The notes below the pieces were generated by a model, which worked only from the letters and a program-made list of their open reading frames with translations, was not told where the DNA came from and ran no database searches. Made by a program: the position numbers and the translations under genes. A stretch of DNA of 64,000 nt from Muricauda sp. SCSIO 64092 (lineage in GTDB: Bacteria; Bacteroidota; Bacteroidia; Flavobacteriales; Flavobacteriaceae): contig NZ_CP095413.1 of assembly GCF_023016285.1 (NCBI RefSeq), positions 4,357,001 through 4,421,000 of the forward strand, given 5' to 3'. The stretch's first letter is position 1, and each line of letters begins with the position of its first letter. Below, in pieces: positions 1-8,775 of this stretch.

Positions 1-329
1 AACTCAAGGAAGAAAAATTTATTCCAGTACCAGGGATTTATAAAACAATTCTTTTGGACGTTGACGAAGATGGCGATAAAGACTTTTTGACAATTTCGTT
101 TTTTCCGTCAGCGAATCAACCGAGCTTTGTTTATCTGGAAAACCAAGGAGCCAAGGACTACAAGCCCTATCGTTTAGATGCCAGGTTCGCAAGCCGATGG
201 ATTGCAATGGACCATATGGATTTTGATGGGGATGGAGATCAAGATTTGGTTCTTGGAGGCTTTCACTGGGAGGAAGGGAATTATCCTGAAAAAATAGGTG
301 TTATTTACTTGGAAAACCTGACCAACTAG
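1..329 (+). CDS. FG-GAP/VCBS repeat protein, 3' end
   Basis: This is the C-terminal end of a gene that begins before the window; the frame is open from base 3 and stops with TAG at 327-329. Two acidic calcium-loop-like motifs, DVDEDGDKD and DFDGDGDQD, sit about 50 residues apart, each followed by hydrophobic strands. That spacing is typical of FG-GAP/VCBS beta-propeller repeats in secreted Bacteroidota proteins. The rest of the protein is missing, so its role cannot be stated. Similar repeats occur in ASPIC/UnbV-type extracellular proteins that lie near carbohydrate loci. It is certainly coding; family assignment rests on only about 108 residues. Confidence 0.75.
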   Translation, partial: LKEEKFIPVPGIYKTILLDVDEDGDKDFLTISFFPSANQPSFVYLENQGAKDYKPYRLDARFASRWIAMDHMDFDGDGDQDLVLGGFHWEEGNYPEKIGVIYLENLTN

Positions 330-403
330 CCCATAAATTGATTTTGAGTATGGTCATAAATAGCAATCAAAGGAAACTGGATAAATCGACAAAGACCCTA
401 AAA

Positions 404-604
404 ATGAAACAATTGCCGTTTCTGTTTCTGGCAGCCTTGCTGTTGAATTTAAATGTTACATACCAATCATCTTCTATGACAACCAAACCACAAAAAATAA
501 AAGTTGTGGGTCATGCACATATAGATCCGGTATATTGTTGGCAATAGGACGAAATTGAAAGGCGTGGGCTAAACAAAACTTTTTTTAGTCAGTTTTTAAA
601 ATAA
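404..604 (+). pseudogene. GH38 alpha-mannosidase N-terminal remnant
   Basis: A short frame starts at ATG 404 with a signal-peptide-like stretch (KQLPFLFLAALLLNLNV). It then shows the hallmark start of a GH38 catalytic domain, VVGHAHIDPVY, in which the HxD pair would be two zinc ligands. It is interrupted by TAG at 545-547, where a GH38 enzyme normally has Trp (pattern W-x-W-x-E). Reading through the TAG continues family-like for a few residues (DEIERR) and then ends at TAA 602-604. The remaining roughly 700 or more residues of the enzyme are absent, and a sulfatase gene starts 12 bases later. I infer a deleted, decayed alpha-mannosidase. It is not a copy of the large GH38 at 43398-47012, which has a different motif. 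Confidence 0.65.
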
Positions 605-615
605 CCAAAGTATAA

Positions 616-1977
616 ATGATGAATAAAGCGGAAAGAAAATCAATATTTAAGGGCCTGGTATGGGTTGTCATCACCTTTATGCCCTGCCTCTATGTTTATG
701 GTCAGCAAGACGCCAAGGTATTACCCAATGTAATTATTATCTATACCGATGACCAAGGAACAATGGATGCCAATTGTTATGGTTCAACGGATCTGTATAC
801 GCCACACATGGATCATTTGGCACATACTGGTGTAAGGTTCACGCAGTTTTATGCAGCGGCACCTATTTGTTCTCCTTCCCGGGCGGCTCTGCTCACGGGC
901 AAAACACCATTGGCAGCAGGTTTGCCCGGAAATTCCCCCTCTCAAAAAGGGAAGCGAGGTCTACCGACAGAGCAGGTGACCATTGCAGAAAAACTAAAGG
1001 AAAGCGGATATGCTACGGGCCATATTGGGAAATGGCACCTTGGCTATACCGAGGAGACTATGCCCAATGCACAAGGGTTTGACTATTCCTTTGGCCATAT
1101 GGGCGGATGCATTGACAATTATTCGCATTTCTTTTATTGGAATGGGCCCAATCGGCACGATTTGTGGGAAAACAATGAAGAGATTTGGATGGATGGCGAA
1201 TACTTTCAGGATGTCATTAGCAATAAGGCGCTCCGTTTTATTGAGGAAAACAAGGACGTTCCCTTTTTTCTCTATTATGCCATTAATCTTCCCCATTACC
1301 CACTACAGGGAACCGATAAATGGAGGGAATACTACAAAGACTTGGATAGCCCCAGAGATAAGTACGCAGCCAGTGTTTCAACAGTCGATGAGCGAATTGG
1401 AATACTGCTTAAAAAGTTGGATGAACTAAAACTACGCAATAATACCATCATTATTTTCCAATCAGATCATGGACATTCTGTGGAAGAAAGGACGTTTGGA
1501 GGTGGAGGAAGTGCAGGCCTGTACAGAGGGGCCAAGTTTTCGATGTTTGAAGGCGGTATTCGCGTTCCTGCAATCATAAGTTGGCCAAAGACCATTCCCC
1601 AGCATGAGGTCAGAGATCAAATGGCCATAAACGTAGATTGGTTTCCTACCATTCTCGATATGTGCGATATCGAATACCCAAGTGAAGATTTTGAAGGGAA
1701 AAGCTTGTGTAAGGTAATATATGATAATGAGCCCTCAAGGCACAACGTATTTTGGTGGTCGGGGGGCAAAAAAAGTTGGGCCGTGAGAAAGGGCAATTGG
1801 AAGTTGCTCAAAAATCCAAGGGATCCGGTCAATCCAGAGTCCATTCAACCAAGTGATTCCCTTTTTTTGTCAAATGTAAAGGATGACCCTGGGGAAAAGA
1901 CAAATTTTGCCAAACAGTATCCCGAAAAAGTGAGCGAATTGGTTTTGGCATATGAAAAATGGAGAAAGCAGTATTGA
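616..1977 (+). CDS. secreted S1-family sulfatase
   Basis: This encodes a 453-residue type I sulfatase (Pfam PF00884 type), which would remove sulfate esters from a glycan outside the cytoplasm. A hydrophobic signal segment ends near residue 30 (YVYGQ). D45 and D46 (YTDDQG) fit the calcium site. C85 starts the CSPSR signature, the Cys that is converted to formylglycine, and is followed by AALLTGK. K-W-H-L (GKWHLGY) and SDHGHS are further active-site blocks. The length is normal and the gene looks intact. It starts 12 bases after the GH38 remnant, at ATG 616 or 619. The sulfated substrate cannot be read from sequence. A sulfatase-maturing enzyme must be supplied from elsewhere in the genome. 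Confidence 0.93.
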   Translation: MMNKAERKSIFKGLVWVVITFMPCLYVYGQQDAKVLPNVIIIYTDDQGTMDANCYGSTDLYTPHMDHLAHTGVRFTQFYAAAPICSPSRAALLTGKTPLAAGLPGNSPSQKGKRGLPTEQVTIAEKLKESGYATGHIGKWHLGYTEETMPNAQGFDYSFGHMGGCIDNYSHFFYWNGPNRHDLWENNEEIWMDGEYFQDVISNKALRFIEENKDVPFFLYYAINLPHYPLQGTDKWREYYKDLDSPRDKYAASVSTVDERIGILLKKLDELKLRNNTIIIFQSDHGHSVEERTFGGGGSAGLYRGAKFSMFEGGIRVPAIISWPKTIPQHEVRDQMAINVDWFPTILDMCDIEYPSEDFEGKSLCKVIYDNEPSRHNVFWWSGGKKSWAVRKGNWKLLKNPRDPVNPESIQPSDSLFLSNVKDDPGEKTNFAKQYPEKVSELVLAYEKWRKQY

Positions 1978-2179
1978 AACACCCTTTTTAATGGCAAATA
2001 GATAAGGTGAAATAGTAAGGAATAAGGCAAAAACCAAGCGGTAAAGACAAACGTATTGTGATGGACATGGATGCCGGAGTGACCAAATAGTTGAACAACG
2101 TACAACCACCACTGCTTTTGGTAATTTGGACCATAACTAGCTCAATGTTGTTGTAGATTTATGAAAAACGAAATTCCAA

Positions 2180-2671
2180 ATGAAGGTAATTGTAATTGTC
2201 GGAAGTTCTAGAAATGATGGGGATACTGCAGCCTTAACGGACGAGTTGATCGAACAATCCAGTTGGGATATGATCAACTTGAACGATTATGACTTTGGTT
2301 ATTATGACTACGAACACAAAAATAGAAATGATGACTATTTAGGTTTAATGGGGGAAATCATAGAAAAATATGATACCTTGGTTTTTGCGACACCGGTGTA
2401 TTGGTACGCCATGAGCGGCATACTAAAAGTGTTTTTTGACAGAATAACGGATGTATTGACCATTGAAAAAGAGCTTGGGCGAAAATTACGTGGAAAAAGA
2501 ATGGCCGTGATCAGCTGTTCCATTGGAAACAACCTGGGGGACTATTTTTGGCTTCCATTTTCAGAGACGGCAAAATATCTGGGAATGGAGTATCTTGGAA
2601 ACGTGCACACTAGAACAGGGGAACCAAACGAATTGAGAATAGCCGAGTTTATCGAACTTGTTGAAAAATAG
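2180..2671 (+). CDS. flavodoxin-like NAD(P)H-dependent oxidoreductase
   Basis: This 163-residue cytoplasmic protein has a flavodoxin-like fold of the NADPH-dependent FMN reductase/NAD(P)H oxidoreductase group. The N-terminal strand and phosphate-binding loop are clear (VIVGSSRNDGDT, residues 5-16). The second flavin-contact block is FATPVYWYAMSGILK, near residues 69-83. Such enzymes reduce FMN or quinones using NAD(P)H. No partner is obvious: the next gene follows after about 70 bases on the same strand and is a DinB-like protein, so the two may be co-transcribed as a small stress-related pair. The specific substrate is unknown. Confidence 0.85.
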   Translation: MKVIVIVGSSRNDGDTAALTDELIEQSSWDMINLNDYDFGYYDYEHKNRNDDYLGLMGEIIEKYDTLVFATPVYWYAMSGILKVFFDRITDVLTIEKELGRKLRGKRMAVISCSIGNNLGDYFWLPFSETAKYLGMEYLGNVHTRTGEPNELRIAEFIELVEK

Positions 2672-2741
2672 CAAATGTCGTACAACAGTGCCCGTCACAA
2701 CCCTATACACTTCCTCTGGAGGAAATAAGAACCACTCAAAA

Positions 2742-3218
2742 ATGGAAAGAAGTATAAATCTCTCAAATAGGCTGGAAGAAGTCCTGCTCAGTGGACATTG
2801 GATCGCCAATACGAATTACAAAACCCTAATAGAAAGTGTGACATGGGAACAAGCCACCCAAAAAATTGGAACCTTGAACACCATAGTCGCCCTAACCTAC
2901 CACGTCCACTATTATCTGGCCGGACTTTTGAATGTTTACCAAGGGGGTGAACTTGAGATTCGGGATAAGTATAGTTTTGATTTTTCACCCATAACATCTG
3001 AAATTGAATGGAAAAATATGATCCAGGAATTTGTGGCCACTTCCAAAGCCTTTATAGAAGCAGTTGCCCAAATGCCGGACGCAAAATTGGACGAACCATT
3101 TGTAGAGGAAAAATATGGGAATTATTTGCGAAATATTGAGGGTACCATTGAGCATTGCTACTATCATCTTGGACAAGTTTCATTGATTAGGAAAATGGTA
3201 TTGGAGAATACTCCCTGA
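2742..3218 (+). CDS. DinB-like four-helix protein
   Basis: A 158-residue protein starting at ATG 2742; the open frame extends upstream to 2658, but that part overlaps the previous gene and has no family-like sequence. It has the helical layout of the DinB/YfiT-like superfamily, with a His near the middle (LTYHVHYYLAG) and a C-terminal His pair region (GTIEHCYYHLGQV) that often forms a metal-binding triad. These proteins are commonly annotated as DinB-family or DUF1572 and may act as thiol- or metal-dependent transferases. No specific reaction is claimed. A short hairpin follows the stop. Confidence 0.8.
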   Translation: MERSINLSNRLEEVLLSGHWIANTNYKTLIESVTWEQATQKIGTLNTIVALTYHVHYYLAGLLNVYQGGELEIRDKYSFDFSPITSEIEWKNMIQEFVATSKAFIEAVAQMPDAKLDEPFVEEKYGNYLRNIEGTIEHCYYHLGQVSLIRKMVLENTP

Positions 3219-3234
3219 GAAGACAGAATCCTTA

Positions 3235-3254
3235 GTGGCGAGTGCCACGCTTTT
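3235..3254. terminator. possible terminator hairpin between convergent genes
   Basis: GTGGC, a GAGT loop and GCCAC form a five-pair stem at 3235-3248, followed by GC and four T residues. It lies between the plus-strand DinB-like gene and the minus-strand AlkD-like gene, where a terminator is expected. The stem is short, so the call is weak. Confidence 0.35.
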
Positions 3255-3305
3255 CAATTTATTGCCCTTGATACTGGTTTCCCTTCATTACTGTTAAAAA
3301 GGGTG

Positions 3306-4013
3306 TTACTTTGCCATGGCGATGGTCCTTAAATCCTTTGGCATTTTCTCTATGGCATATCTTAGAGCGGTACGGGGCATTACCGACTTGTTTTTGATTA
3401 CAAAATCGAATACTTCCTTTTGGTGCGATTGGCTGGCGACTTTTAGCATCCAGCCATATCCCTTTTGGACCAAATCGTCCTTATCCAAGAGAAGAATAGT
3501 GGCAATCTCCAGAACATCCCCCAGAAACTTACCCTTTCTGGCAGGTACGATCAAACTCACGGCAGCGGCACGGCGCATCCACCTGTTCCGGGATTTCGCA
3601 AAGTCCCTGAGCTTTTCTACATAATCGGGGTACCTTTCCAGGAACCCTCCCATGGTATGGTTGCAAAACGTATCACAAGAGGCCCAGTTAGTGATATATT
3701 CGTTGATCCAGTGTTGGAATATTGAAAAGTCTTCGGGTTCATATGCATCGCAGAGGTATTGGGACCAATTGCAGGCAATAATCGATTCTTCAAGGTATCC
3801 GGACCTCCACAAATCCTCACATAAATCATATATTTCGGATTTCGACCTGGAATCGATCATCTTGAAAAAGGTCTTGCCTATTTTCCTTACGTTGGCAGTC
3901 CGAACCCCATGGTATTTCAGCTTTTCCTTTGAAAATTTCTGACCGGTAGCCAGCGCATGTTCATCAATATTGCTTTTCAGCGCATCTCGAACTTTATCCA
4001 AAACATCTTCCAT
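3306..4013 (-). CDS. AlkD-like DNA alkylation repair protein
   Basis: This 235-residue protein is built of HEAT-like helical repeats and matches the DNA alkylation repair (AlkD/AlkC, PF08713) family, DNA glycosylases that excise alkylated bases. Family-like blocks include KYHGVRTANVRKIGK near residues 33-47, a WASCDTFCNHTMGGF block near 110-124, RNRWMRRAAAVSLI near 143-156, and VQKGYGWMLKVAS near 183-195. The length fits the family. It is convergent with the preceding gene and separated from the next minus-strand gene by about 225 bases that hold nothing I recognise. Confidence 0.88.
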   Translation of the reverse strand: MEDVLDKVRDALKSNIDEHALATGQKFSKEKLKYHGVRTANVRKIGKTFFKMIDSRSKSEIYDLCEDLWRSGYLEESIIACNWSQYLCDAYEPEDFSIFQHWINEYITNWASCDTFCNHTMGGFLERYPDYVEKLRDFAKSRNRWMRRAAAVSLIVPARKGKFLGDVLEIATILLLDKDDLVQKGYGWMLKVASQSHQKEVFDFVIKNKSVMPRTALRYAIEKMPKDLRTIAMAK

Positions 4014-4237
4014 GTGAAGCCCATTTCGTTAGCTAGTGTCAAACGGCCAAATACAGGGTGCATGCTAAAAATCCGTGGAATGCAGAATTAGGGTTAACAC
4101 CTCAATGATGGTCAATAACCACATCCAAATTGGCATTTACGTTAAAAGTAAACAATTAAAGTGTTGATCAAGGAAAAAGAAAAGTCCCCAAAAAAATGGT
4201 GTTGATGACACCTGTACCATGGCACTGGACGTATTCC

Positions 4238-4924
4238 TCAAAACAGATGATTTATAAAAATGCCATAATTCCGTTCCGATTGTCTTTCGGGGCCATAACT
4301 ATCAATATTGAGCCCTACACCAAAACTTGTCCTTTTTAATGAAATTCCCGCCCTTAAATAAAGTAGGCTCCTTTCATGGGCCCCATCATCCAAATTCTGA
4401 TTGTATATGCCCTGGAACCTGGAATATAGCCTTAAACCTTTTGATAGCTTGGGCTTATATTCCACAATACCGACCGTCTCAAAATTGATGGTGGGCGCCA
4501 GTTGCAGATTGGGACTGAACAAGAACAACCATTTAGGGTTGGCAGAAAAGAATTGAAAACCGGTAAATGGGACTGCTCCTTTGGAATAATGAAATTGTAA
4601 CCCTGCCGTGGCGTACCATTTTTGTGAAAGATTATAGGTAAGGGAGTTGGAGATTACGATCTCATTATTGGACCTTGCGTTTTCATAGGGGACCAATGCC
4701 GAGACAACCCCGAAGTATCCTAATTTGGTACCTTTCTCGAAGGGGAGGTTCAAAATGCCCAGGAAGTATATTTCTTCATTACCGAACATTACCTCAATAG
4801 GTATTGGAGGCCTGTTCGTTTTGGGAGCCTCCTGTTCTTTAGCTTGCATCACAAAGAGAAAAAATAGGGGAAAAGTAAATCGCAACGTCTGTAAATATTG
4901 AATTTTTATACGTGTAATAACCAT
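4238..4924 (-). CDS. hypothetical outer-membrane beta-barrel-like protein
   Basis: This protein has 228 residues with an N-terminal hydrophobic segment (FTFPLFFLFVMQA) that looks like a signal peptide, followed by alternating short strands rich in aromatic and polar residues. It ends in phenylalanine (GIFINHLF), a common outer-membrane barrel ending. Motifs such as YNLSQKWYATAGLQFHYSKG resemble small barrels annotated DUF6268 or similar in Bacteroidota, but I cannot confirm the family. It precedes the sulfatase/GH43 pair on the minus strand by about 50 bases and could be co-transcribed with them. Confidence 0.6.
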   Translation of the reverse strand: MVITRIKIQYLQTLRFTFPLFFLFVMQAKEQEAPKTNRPPIPIEVMFGNEEIYFLGILNLPFEKGTKLGYFGVVSALVPYENARSNNEIVISNSLTYNLSQKWYATAGLQFHYSKGAVPFTGFQFFSANPKWLFLFSPNLQLAPTINFETVGIVEYKPKLSKGLRLYSRFQGIYNQNLDDGAHERSLLYLRAGISLKRTSFGVGLNIDSYGPERQSERNYGIFINHLF

Positions 4925-4977
4925 AACATCCCTGTTTTTTGGGGTAGTGGTCCCAAATAAAACTAAAAGCGGTCGTT

Positions 4978-6702
4978 TTAATTAGTGTCAAACTCTACCA
5001 AATCGCTGGGTTTGTATCCAATGCGGTGGGCGCGGGCCACAAGTATCTTGTTATCCTTACTTTCAAGGGGCGAAGTGTATATGTCCCAGGAATCCTTTGG
5101 TTCCTCATTTGGGGAGAGCCATTGATAACCAATGGCTGCACCGGGTGTTGGGGATTCAAGCTGGAACAGGTTGCCCTTTTTGATAAAACCGGGAGCGGCA
5201 GTTTGGGGTTGGTCCCAGTAATCCCCTACTTTTTCCAGATAGTCCGTTTCAGGTACCAGACCTTGATCTTTGGTGTCCTGTATCCATCCGTCAAGTGCGC
5301 CCCGAAGTTCTTGAAGTTTATCGGTATGGGAAGCGTCATTGATTAAATTTTGAAGTTCATCGGGGTCGCTCCACGTATCAAACAGCTCTTCGCGGTCCTT
5401 TTCCGGTCTGAACCATTGCCGTTGCTGTACATTCAGACTATCCTTTTGGTGCAATCGCAATAGTTCCTGCATGATGTCCATGTTTTCCCTGAATTTTATG
5501 GGAAGGTAATAGGGCCGATCGGGCAGCAGGTTTCGGACGTATTTGTACCGTGTGTCCCTAACCGCCCTTATTCGATCATGTTGGCGGTCAAAACGGTCCG
5601 CCGCAGCATAAATGTACGTTCTGGGTTCGGTATTCCGATGTGATCCCATCCAAGCCATACCATCGGTGTATTCCGGCTTGGGAAGGCCGACCAATGACAG
5701 TAGTGTGGGCTTAAAATCCACGAAACTTATGAGTTGATGGTCACTCTGGCCTGCGAATTGCCCGTTTGGAAATCGAATTAACATAGGGACCTTTATTCCC
5801 GAATCATAGATAGTACGTTTTGACCTCGGAAGCGGCCCGCCATGATCGGTATACCAGAAAACAATGGTTTTTTCCAGAAGACCTTCATCCTCCAGTTCTT
5901 TTAAGAGTACACCTACTTGATGGTCCATTTCCTTGATGTTGGAATACATTCTGCGAACGTCTTTTTTGGCAAGAGGCGTTTTTGGCCAATACGGTTCCAT
6001 GGGAACGTCCAGGCCATTGTCCACCCAAAGGGAGTCCTTGGCTTTGGTCCAGATTTTGGACTCATGGGTCACCATTAGGTTGAAGATGGCGAAGAAGGGC
6101 TGGTCTTTGGGACGGTTTTTCCAATGGGCTTTGTCACTGCTTTCATCCCATGCGGTCAACTCACACCTAAATTGATAGTCCTCTTTGCGATTGTTGGTAC
6201 AATAATAACCTGCACGCCTAAGGTAATCGCTATGCATGTGTACACCTGCAGGTGGTTTGGCCTCATACACCGGACTGTATTTTTGTTGGTGGTCTCGCAA
6301 TGCCCCATCTTTGACCTTGAAACTGAACCATGGTCCTGTACGCATATGCATGGCCCCTATGCGTGTAGGGTACATGCCCGTGGCAATAGCGGCACGACTG
6401 GGAGCACAGACCCCTGCCGGGCTATATACATTGGTATATTTGCCCCCTTCTTTTGCCAACCTACCAAGGTTTGGAGTCGCCACGGTAGTGTCTCCATACA
6501 TGGGCAGATAGGGACTTAAATCTTCTGCAACGATCCAAACAATGTTGGGCCGTTCCGGAAGCTTCAAACTTGAATAATCGATCGGTGCGGTGGAATTTTG
6601 CTGTGCTTCCCCATGAAAGGAGAACAAAAAATACAACAGGGCCATCCCTAATTTAGAGATGTTATTCGGTAGAACGGATTTTACTTCGTTTTGATATCCC
6701 AT
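4978..6702 (-). CDS. secreted S1-family sulfatase
   Basis: This is a type I sulfatase of about 574 residues. I placed the start at ATG 6702 (MGYQNE); an upstream ATG at 6765 would overlap the GH43 gene by about 100 bases and add a non-signal-like tail. A hydrophobic stretch ALLYFLFSFHGEA acts as signal sequence. E60-D61 replace the usual Asp pair (VAEDLSP), a variant seen in some S1 subfamilies. C99 begins CAPSR, the formylglycine site. TDHGGPLPRSKRTIYDSG is the later metal/active-site block. The tail (residues 500-574) may form the C-terminal sulfatase subdomain. It would act with the overlapping GH43 on the same sulfated glycan. Confidence 0.92.
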   Translation of the reverse strand: MGYQNEVKSVLPNNISKLGMALLYFLFSFHGEAQQNSTAPIDYSSLKLPERPNIVWIVAEDLSPYLPMYGDTTVATPNLGRLAKEGGKYTNVYSPAGVCAPSRAAIATGMYPTRIGAMHMRTGPWFSFKVKDGALRDHQQKYSPVYEAKPPAGVHMHSDYLRRAGYYCTNNRKEDYQFRCELTAWDESSDKAHWKNRPKDQPFFAIFNLMVTHESKIWTKAKDSLWVDNGLDVPMEPYWPKTPLAKKDVRRMYSNIKEMDHQVGVLLKELEDEGLLEKTIVFWYTDHGGPLPRSKRTIYDSGIKVPMLIRFPNGQFAGQSDHQLISFVDFKPTLLSLVGLPKPEYTDGMAWMGSHRNTEPRTYIYAAADRFDRQHDRIRAVRDTRYKYVRNLLPDRPYYLPIKFRENMDIMQELLRLHQKDSLNVQQRQWFRPEKDREELFDTWSDPDELQNLINDASHTDKLQELRGALDGWIQDTKDQGLVPETDYLEKVGDYWDQPQTAAPGFIKKGNLFQLESPTPGAAIGYQWLSPNEEPKDSWDIYTSPLESKDNKILVARAHRIGYKPSDLVEFDTN

Positions 6703-8485
6703 TTTCATTAAAAGCTTCAATCTGAAAGTAATATCCCTGTTCTGTAGTAAGTGCACGTAACTCATAATTGGGCTGCTTATATATTTGGGCCGAAAGATTT
6801 AGTTTTTCAGGGTGGATTCCCCAGTAAATGACATAGCCGGTAGCGTTCTTCACGGCATCCCAAGTGACATTCGCGTTTCTTCGATCTTCTTGCCGGGTAA
6901 CCTCAAAATTTTTAGGACTTCGCGGTACTTTGCCACCTCCCTTGCCAAAAACCCTTAATTCCGATATAGCAAGATACTCATTCGTGCAATACATATGTTC
7001 GTACCGGATGTATCTTGCGGTTTCCGGACGTTTCAATTCAATGTAGGCGTGGGGCATATCCCGTTCGTTTTTGGAATGGTCCGCAATGACCTTCCAATTT
7101 TTTCCATCCAAGGAAGCTTTGATTCGGAACTGCTGTCTTAAGGTATCGGGCCGACCAAAAACAGTACTCTTATAGTCTTGGAAATTGATTTGGATTGCCC
7201 TGACCTCACTTATTTTTTCCAAATCGATTTCCACATAAATGGAATCGTTGTTTGCCTGGGAAACCCAGTACGAACGGATTTCCTCGTCATTGATCCGGTT
7301 GATTCCAAAATCCGTAATCTGTTCTTGCATATAGCCTTGGTTACTTTCGTCCACCACGTTTGGGGAACCTTCTACCAGGGGGGAATTGGTCCTAACGGGC
7401 TTTTCATAGGAAAGCAACATCCACCCCGTAAAACGGTTTTTATGGTTCTCCACCGTTGTTTCCGGTAAGTAATGCGGATAATCACCGTAGGCCGTGTTTA
7501 CATACATTTGACCGTTATCGGGTTCAAAACCTGCTGGGTACATTCCCAGTCTACGTTCGAACTTATAATTTACCGAAATGGCCATAGTGGCAAAATGCCA
7601 GTAATTTCCATTATTATCTTTTACCGTACTCCCATGGCCAGAGCCTTTTAGGAAGCCCCCCGGTTTATAGGAAATAGGATTGTAGGGAGCGTATTCAAAG
7701 GGCCCAAGTGGATTTTTACTGGTGTAAACACCATCTGCACATACGTTCCATTGGGTGCCCGGGGCCCCGTATTCCAAATAATAGATATTGTTGTGCTTCA
7801 TCATCCATGGACCTTCTATAAAAGGTTTTAAATCCGAACGATGGTCCTGTCCAAAGCGTTCCCATCCATGCTTTTCCGGTTGAAGGTTAAAAAGATCGGT
7901 TTGCCCACCTTTGGGAATGTAAAAGTTATCGGAATCCAATTCCACACCCCTTATGGGCCATTTGTTGGAAGATTCTTCGTACAGGTAAACCTTACCATCA
8001 TCATCAACAAAAAGATTGGGGTCCTGCACACCACCGGGTACATTGATTACCGCAAAATTGGTCTTCCAATCCCCCAATTCGGGGTTGTTGGTTTCAATTA
8101 CCGCGCCGCGTCCCGAAGGATCTCCCAGAAGTATAATTTTATCATCCTTTACCGCAGCGGCCGGGGCGTTACAGCCATTGAAATACCAGCTCTGTGGTCT
8201 TATAAAAGTCCAGTTACCCATATCCTCCGAGCTCCAATACCCATGTGATCGCGTTACGAACATATAGAATTTGCCCTTAAAATTTACTACTGCCGGATCG
8301 GCACCGGAGCGATAGGATACATTGTTCCTGGCGCGATAATGTGACATGTACGAGTAATCAATATCCAAGGGATTGCAATACGTACGATACTTTTTTGTGG
8401 AATCCCCATTTTGGGAAAACACGCCAAAAGTTGTTAAGAACACCATGAAAAACACCTGGGAAACGGCAAAAGGATTTTTTATCAA
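6662..8485 (-). CDS. GH43-like glycosidase with F5/8C and FN3 domains
   Basis: This 607-residue secreted enzyme has a five-bladed-propeller glycoside hydrolase domain of the GH43 type. The three expected acids are visible: D63 in SGADPAVV, D155 in GVQDPNLF and E224 in FIEGPWMM. The signal peptide ends near residue 25 (GVFSQ). A discoidin/CBM32-like domain spans about 390-515 (EIDLEKISEVRAIQI; RYIRYEHMYC) and a fibronectin III domain about 520-605 (KNFEVTRQEDRRNANV; YVIYWGIHPEK). The likely start is a TTG at 8485; the frame has no upstream ATG before a stop. GH43 enzymes usually cut arabinose or xylose linkages, but substrate is not readable. Its 3' end overlaps the sulfatase start by about 40 bases. 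Confidence 0.87.
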   Translation of the reverse strand: MIKNPFAVSQVFFMVFLTTFGVFSQNGDSTKKYRTYCNPLDIDYSYMSHYRARNNVSYRSGADPAVVNFKGKFYMFVTRSHGYWSSEDMGNWTFIRPQSWYFNGCNAPAAAVKDDKIILLGDPSGRGAVIETNNPELGDWKTNFAVINVPGGVQDPNLFVDDDGKVYLYEESSNKWPIRGVELDSDNFYIPKGGQTDLFNLQPEKHGWERFGQDHRSDLKPFIEGPWMMKHNNIYYLEYGAPGTQWNVCADGVYTSKNPLGPFEYAPYNPISYKPGGFLKGSGHGSTVKDNNGNYWHFATMAISVNYKFERRLGMYPAGFEPDNGQMYVNTAYGDYPHYLPETTVENHKNRFTGWMLLSYEKPVRTNSPLVEGSPNVVDESNQGYMQEQITDFGINRINDEEIRSYWVSQANNDSIYVEIDLEKISEVRAIQINFQDYKSTVFGRPDTLRQQFRIKASLDGKNWKVIADHSKNERDMPHAYIELKRPETARYIRYEHMYCTNEYLAISELRVFGKGGGKVPRSPKNFEVTRQEDRRNANVTWDAVKNATGYVIYWGIHPEKLNLSAQIYKQPNYELRALTTEQGYYFQIEAFNENGISKRSKIRSTE

Positions 8486-8712
8486 AGCAAGGATATTTAG
8501 GTTAGGGCCAGTTTCAAGATAGAGAATATGAATTACTTAAAAAGCAGTTCCACTACATTTCAACTACTTCATGCCAAAAGGGTTGAAAAGAAAAGGGCTG
8601 AACCCGGATTTTTACGGGAGGTTTGTCATTGCATACAAATCTGATGTAGTAATGATGTATAAATTGCATTGGTCTAGGTAGATATGGGTTATCTTTTCAG
8701 TTTTTCAATCCC

Positions 8713-8720
8713 TAGCTTTG
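8713..8720 (+). promoter_or_regulatory. TAnnTTTG promoter element
   Basis: TAGCTTTG matches the Bacteroidota -7 consensus TAnnTTTG and lies about 55 bases before the regulator gene at 8776, inside the divergent 290-base gap. A convincing -33 TTG element was not identified, so this is a plausible rather than certain promoter. Confidence 0.4.
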
Positions 8721-8775
8721 TATATTGAATTAAGGTTAACATAAAGTGTTCAAAACTTAAAGAGCCTTAGTAAGG

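Noticed and set aside
1845..2105. Minus-strand open frames across the end of the first sulfatase and the following gap
   Set aside because: They overlap a clear sulfatase gene, are low-complexity in composition and show no recognisable motif.
4961..4979. AACTAAAAGCGGTCGTTTTA resembles the LacI operator
   Set aside because: The right half reads GGTCGTTTTA rather than GGTTTAG, so the palindrome is broken; no regulated-type gene starts nearby in the right position.
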